Shown piece by piece: positions 7,631-9,717 of a stretch of 9,717 nt of DNA (its first letter is position 1; every line of letters starts with the position of its first letter). The notes beneath the pieces are model-generated. The model had not been told where the DNA came from. It made no database searches and worked only from the letters and a program-made list of their open reading frames with translations. The position numbers and the translations under genes are program-made. Source of the stretch: an uncultured Oscillospiraceae bacterium (GTDB taxonomy: Bacteria; Bacillota; Clostridia; Oscillospirales; Acutalibacteraceae); the NCBI GenBank assembly GCA_910588415.1, contig CAJUPK010000096.1, positions 1 through 9,717 of the forward strand. The letters are read 5' to 3'.

Positions 7631-7723
7631 TCACACATGTAGTTGCGTAAGTGGAAATCCTTTACGGGTTTGCCAGCCCATCCCTCCTAGGGATTTGAGC
7701 CGGTCCGCATCCCGTTCTGTCAC
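7631..7723 (-). CDS. Candidate 30-residue small protein between the kinase and whiA
   Basis: A GTG at 7721-7723 opens a frame of 30 codons ending in TGA at 7631-7633. The product begins MTERDADRLKSLGG and ends in GFPLTQLHV. It is charged at the N-terminus, contains GMGWQTRKG in the middle, and shows no membrane segment. AAAAAAGGA (7729-7737) stands five bases before the GTG. The gap to the kinase stop is 12 bases and to the whiA start 15 bases, so it fits the operon like a real cistron. I do not recognise a family. The frame is also in phase with the kinase, so it could instead be a C-terminal piece cut off by the TAA at 7736-7738. The internal ATG at 7681 is less likely as a start because its AGGAGG is only one base away. 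The function is unknown. Confidence 0.4.
   Translation of the reverse strand: MTERDADRLKSLGGMGWQTRKGFPLTQLHV
7680..7694. repeat. Inverted repeat inside the small ORF
   Basis: ATCCCT and AGGGAT arms (7680-7685 and 7689-7694) are separated by three bases. On the minus strand, GGGAT around 7709-7713 could also pair with the same ATCCC, so the two pairings are mutually exclusive. No U-tract follows, so this is not an intrinsic terminator. Confidence 0.5.
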
Positions 7724-7727
7724 AGAA
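7715..7727. repeat. 13-base palindrome over the small-ORF start codon
   Basis: TTCTGT and ACAGAA (minus-strand reading) are perfect inverted arms around one central base, and the GTG start lies inside. It could be a protein-binding site, a weak hairpin hiding the start, or chance. Confidence 0.4.
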
Positions 7728-7735
7728 GTCCTTTT

Positions 7736-8344
7736 TTATGTCGCCCGGGGTTTCCCCATCCAGGCGCGGATTTTCTCCGCCACTCCAGGATAATCCACCT
7801 GGGAAAAATCCGTGGCGTCCACCGTAATCTTTAATCCCCCTATGTCAAAGTCAGCCATCCCCCTTGCGGTGAATCCCTCCACAAACTGCTGGTAAGTCAT
7901 TGGCAAGGCAGGCCCAGGGTGATCCTCGGTCTCCGGATAACAGGTGTTGACCACATGACCTCGATGGCGCTGGGGCGACTGGTCCCGCTGCAAAAAGCGC
8001 TGGTATATGACCTGGTCATCTCCTGTTACCATGACTGTAATGGGCTTGGCCTGATAGGCCTCCAGCAGTTTCCGCAGGCCTGGCACAGAAATATTTTCAA
8101 AGTTGTTCTCCAAAATCACCGAACCTCCTATAGCAAACACCTGGCTGGCGGCATAATAGAGGATCTCCATGGCTCCCACACCCAAAGCAACCTTTTCTTC
8201 CCGGCTGCGAAAGCCAACGGTATCATACAGCTTTTCTTTTATGTCATCCTTTGAAAAGGCAGGCAGGCCCAGCAACTGGGAGAGCTCTTTTGCCATGCGG
8301 GACTTTCCTGCCGCGGGCATACCGCCAATAAGAATACAGTACAT
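7736..8344 (-). CDS. P-loop kinase-like protein of the AAA_33 / zeta-toxin-like group
   Basis: A 202-residue P-loop protein with Walker A GGMPAAGKS (residues 7-15), a SKDDIKEKLYD segment after beta-2 (31-41, with D33/D34 placed like the substrate-binding acid of shikimate-, gluconate- and zeta-type kinases), ILENNF (78-83), and an arginine-rich LID-like stretch around QRFLQRDQSPQRHRGH (115-130). This is the layout of small-molecule or nucleotide kinases grouped as AAA_33, which include zeta toxins and chloramphenicol phosphotransferase. The substrate cannot be read from the sequence. The ATG at 8344 is ten bases after the rapZ stop, with AGGGGGA overlapping that stop, so translation is coupled to rapZ. 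No antitoxin-like gene is adjacent, so a toxin role is not favoured. It occupies the place where yvcK usually lies between rapZ and whiA in Firmicutes. Confidence 0.9.
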   Translation of the reverse strand: MYCILIGGMPAAGKSRMAKELSQLLGLPAFSKDDIKEKLYDTVGFRSREEKVALGVGAMEILYYAASQVFAIGGSVILENNFENISVPGLRKLLEAYQAKPITVMVTGDDQVIYQRFLQRDQSPQRHRGHVVNTCYPETEDHPGPALPMTYQQFVEGFTARGMADFDIGGLKITVDATDFSQVDYPGVAEKIRAWMGKPRAT

Positions 8345-8354
8345 CCTGATCCCC

Positions 8355-9215
8355 CTAATATTTCTGAATATCCCGGTGGGTCACACTGGTTTTCAGGCCC
8401 TTTTCTCCCAAATAGTCACAGGTGAATTGAGCCAGTGCCACCGACCGATGATGGCCTCCTGTACAGCCCACGGCTATTACCAGCTGGCTTTTGCCCTCCT
8501 TGCTGTAAAGGGGCAGCAAATAGTTCAGCAGATCGGTGTACCTGGCCACAAAGCCCCTGGTCTCCTCGTTTTCCATGACATAATCCCGCACATCAGGGTC
8601 CAACCCGGTTTTAGGGCGCAGCTCCTGGTCATAAAAAGGATTGGGCAGGCACCGCACATCCATCACCAGGTCCGCCTCCATGGGAATTCCAAATTTAAAG
8701 CCAAAGCTAATGCAGTGAACCGCCAGGGAATCGCTGGCGCTGGTAAGGAACTGCTCTGCAATGCGCCCCTTCAGCTGGGCTGGCGACAGCCCGGACGTAT
8801 CGATTACAAAATCAGAACTCTCCCGCATGGGGCGCAGTATATCCCGCTCTAAACGCACAGCCTGCTCCATAGAGCCCCCCAGTTCATCGGAAAGCGGGTG
8901 CTTCCGTCGGGTCTCTTTAAAGCGGCGCACCAGAACTCCATCCGATGCGTCCAGAAACAAGATTTTGTAGGTCTTTTCCTCCATTTTTAGAGCCTCCATG
9001 GCTGTAAAGAAGGACTTAAACAGCTCTCCGCCACGAGTATCTGTTACCACGGCCACCCGCTCCATACTACTTTCTGACTTTACACACAAGTCGTAGAAAA
9101 CAGGAATTAACGCTGGTGGCAGATTATCCACACAAAAAAAGCCGATATCCTCCATTGAGTGCATCGCCTGGGTCTTACCCGCCCCAGAAAGTCCCGTTAC
9201 AACCACAAATTCCAT
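8355..9215 (-). CDS. rapZ: RapZ/YvcJ nucleotide-binding protein
   Basis: This gene encodes a 286-residue RapZ (YvcJ) protein. In enterobacteria RapZ is the adaptor that senses glucosamine 6-phosphate and directs decay of the GlmZ sRNA. Gram-positive YvcJ binds and hydrolyses nucleotides and its targets are less clear. The N-terminal P-loop GLSGAGKT is at residues 8-15, DNLPP at 30-34, FLDASD at 87-92, and the C-terminal domain carries VRCLPNPFYD (187-196) and GCTGGHHRSV (250-259), the region implicated in ligand and RNA binding. The start at 9215 is preferred because GAAGGA (9227-9232) is then suitably spaced, whereas the ATG at 9227 directly abuts it. The length then equals the family norm. 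It lies 116 bases after murB and is followed at ten bases by the kinase gene. Confidence 0.96.
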   Translation of the reverse strand: MEFVVVTGLSGAGKTQAMHSMEDIGFFCVDNLPPALIPVFYDLCVKSESSMERVAVVTDTRGGELFKSFFTAMEALKMEEKTYKILFLDASDGVLVRRFKETRRKHPLSDELGGSMEQAVRLERDILRPMRESSDFVIDTSGLSPAQLKGRIAEQFLTSASDSLAVHCISFGFKFGIPMEADLVMDVRCLPNPFYDQELRPKTGLDPDVRDYVMENEETRGFVARYTDLLNYLLPLYSKEGKSQLVIAVGCTGGHHRSVALAQFTCDYLGEKGLKTSVTHRDIQKY

Positions 9216-9234
9216 GCTGCTACCCATCCTTCAA

Positions 9235-9268
9235 AGCCGTAGAGTGTTTCCCATTCACAGCAACGGCT
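9235..9268 (-). other. Stem-loop in the rapZ leader, next to the ribosome site
   Basis: Arms AGCCGT and ACGGCT (9263-9268 and 9235-9240) enclose an inner GTG/CAC pairing, with a 4/3 internal loop and a nine-base apical loop. The structure ends two bases before the GAAGGA ribosome site of rapZ on the minus strand, so it may modulate translation. No convincing promoter was found in this gap. Confidence 0.4.
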
Positions 9269-9302
9269 CTCCAATTTTTTGCCATTCCTCTGCTTTTTGA
9301 TT

Positions 9303-9325
9303 GGATAGGGCCTGCCGCCCTATCC
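9303..9325 (-). other. Perfect 9-base-pair hairpin just after murB
   Basis: GGATAGGGC and GCCCTATCC (9303-9311, 9317-9325) with a five-base loop start six bases after the murB stop codon. On neither strand does a U-run follow (minus strand continues AATCAAAAAG), so it is not a canonical intrinsic terminator. It may be a 3'-end protecting or processing element between murB and rapZ. Confidence 0.6.
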
Positions 9326-9331
9326 GACTGG

Positions 9332-9717
9332 CTATTGTTCTCCTATTACCCGAACCTCTGGATCCAATGAGACGCCTGTTTGACGCAGCACAGTCTCCTG
9401 CACTTGTTCCATCAAAGCCAACACATCCCGACAGGTTGCACTGCCCATATTGACGATGAAGCCTGCGTGCTTTTCACTGACCTGTGCGCCGCCTACCCGC
9501 CGTCCTCTCAGGCCGCACTGGTCAATCAGGGCGGCAGCATAGCCTGTTTGAGGCCGCTTAAACACACTGCCTGCGCTGGGCATATCATAAGGCTGCTTCT
9601 CTTTGCGGCGGGCCATCAGGTCATCCATCTTGGCCTGGATTTCCTCTAGCGCGCCCGGTTCCAGCTGAAGCTCCGCAAAGGCAATCACCTTGTCGCTTCC
9701 CGTGTAGGGGCTATGGC
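9332..9717 (-). CDS. murB: UDP-N-acetylenolpyruvoylglucosamine reductase MurB, C-terminal part
   Basis: This is the last 127 residues of MurB, the cytoplasmic FAD enzyme that reduces UDP-GlcNAc-enolpyruvate to UDP-MurNAc in peptidoglycan synthesis. The fragment opens with HSPYTGSDKVIAFAEL, matching the end of the FAD/substrate domain. It continues with PSAGSVFKRP (fragment residues 47-56), whose Ser50 matches the catalytic serine, then RVGGAQVSEKHAGFIVN (73-89), and ends in LDPEVRVIGEQ, where Glu120 matches the catalytic glutamate. The gene enters from the right edge, so its start and promoter are not visible. A GTG at 9688 lies in the middle of the conserved core and is not the start. murB followed by rapZ is a common Firmicutes arrangement. 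Confidence 0.96.
   Translation of the reverse strand, partial: HSPYTGSDKVIAFAELQLEPGALEEIQAKMDDLMARRKEKQPYDMPSAGSVFKRPQTGYAAALIDQCGLRGRRVGGAQVSEKHAGFIVNMGSATCRDVLALMEQVQETVLRQTGVSLDPEVRVIGEQ

Noticed and set aside
7636..7681. Small ORF starting at the internal ATG 7679-7681
   Set aside because: Its AGGAGG is one base from the ATG, too close for efficient initiation; the GTG at 7723 in the same frame has better spacing.
7736..8344. Zeta-type toxin of a toxin-antitoxin pair
   Set aside because: The fold group is shared, but no small antitoxin gene precedes it (rapZ does), and it is embedded in a housekeeping operon.

Overview
The window looks like chromosomal core DNA from a Gram-positive bacterium of the class Clostridia. 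The evidence is the block murB - rapZ - (kinase) - whiA - dnaE - pfkA, a well-known clostridial neighbourhood, together with strong AGGAGG-type ribosome binding sites and sigma-A type promoters. A gut Oscillospiraceae-like source would fit, but that is a guess. I see no transposase, integrase, phage gene, rRNA, tRNA or CRISPR array.

Nearly everything is on the minus strand, so transcription runs from high to low coordinates. At the right edge is the C-terminal part of murB (9332-9717), followed by a perfect hairpin, rapZ (8355-9215), a small P-loop kinase coupled to rapZ (7736-8344), a possible 30-residue ORF that exactly fills the next gap (7631-7723), whiA (6680-7615) and dnaE (3144-6650, best started at a TTG codon). 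pfkA (2022-2990) follows and has its own consensus promoter at 3057-3084. A hairpin with a U-run at 1969-2003 ends that unit. A single plus-strand gene (1574-1951), a PF06541-type small membrane protein, converges on the terminator. Divergent from it, the promoter at 1370-1398 drives galE (252-1274). The galE 3' end overlaps by 17 bases the start of a maf-family gene, which runs off the left edge.

The genes join cell-wall precursor synthesis (MurB), amino-sugar or nucleotide sensing (RapZ/YvcJ), division and chromosome control (WhiA), replication (DnaE), glycolysis (PfkA), UDP-sugar interconversion (GalE) and nucleotide house-cleaning (Maf).

The least ordinary part is the rapZ-whiA interval. 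From memory of other Clostridia and Bacilli, yvcK usually sits there. Here I find instead an uncharacterised AAA_33/zeta-like kinase, and behind it a possible 30-residue ORF in frame with the kinase stop codon and set among inverted repeats. All family calls come from reading motifs in the sequence; no database search was possible.
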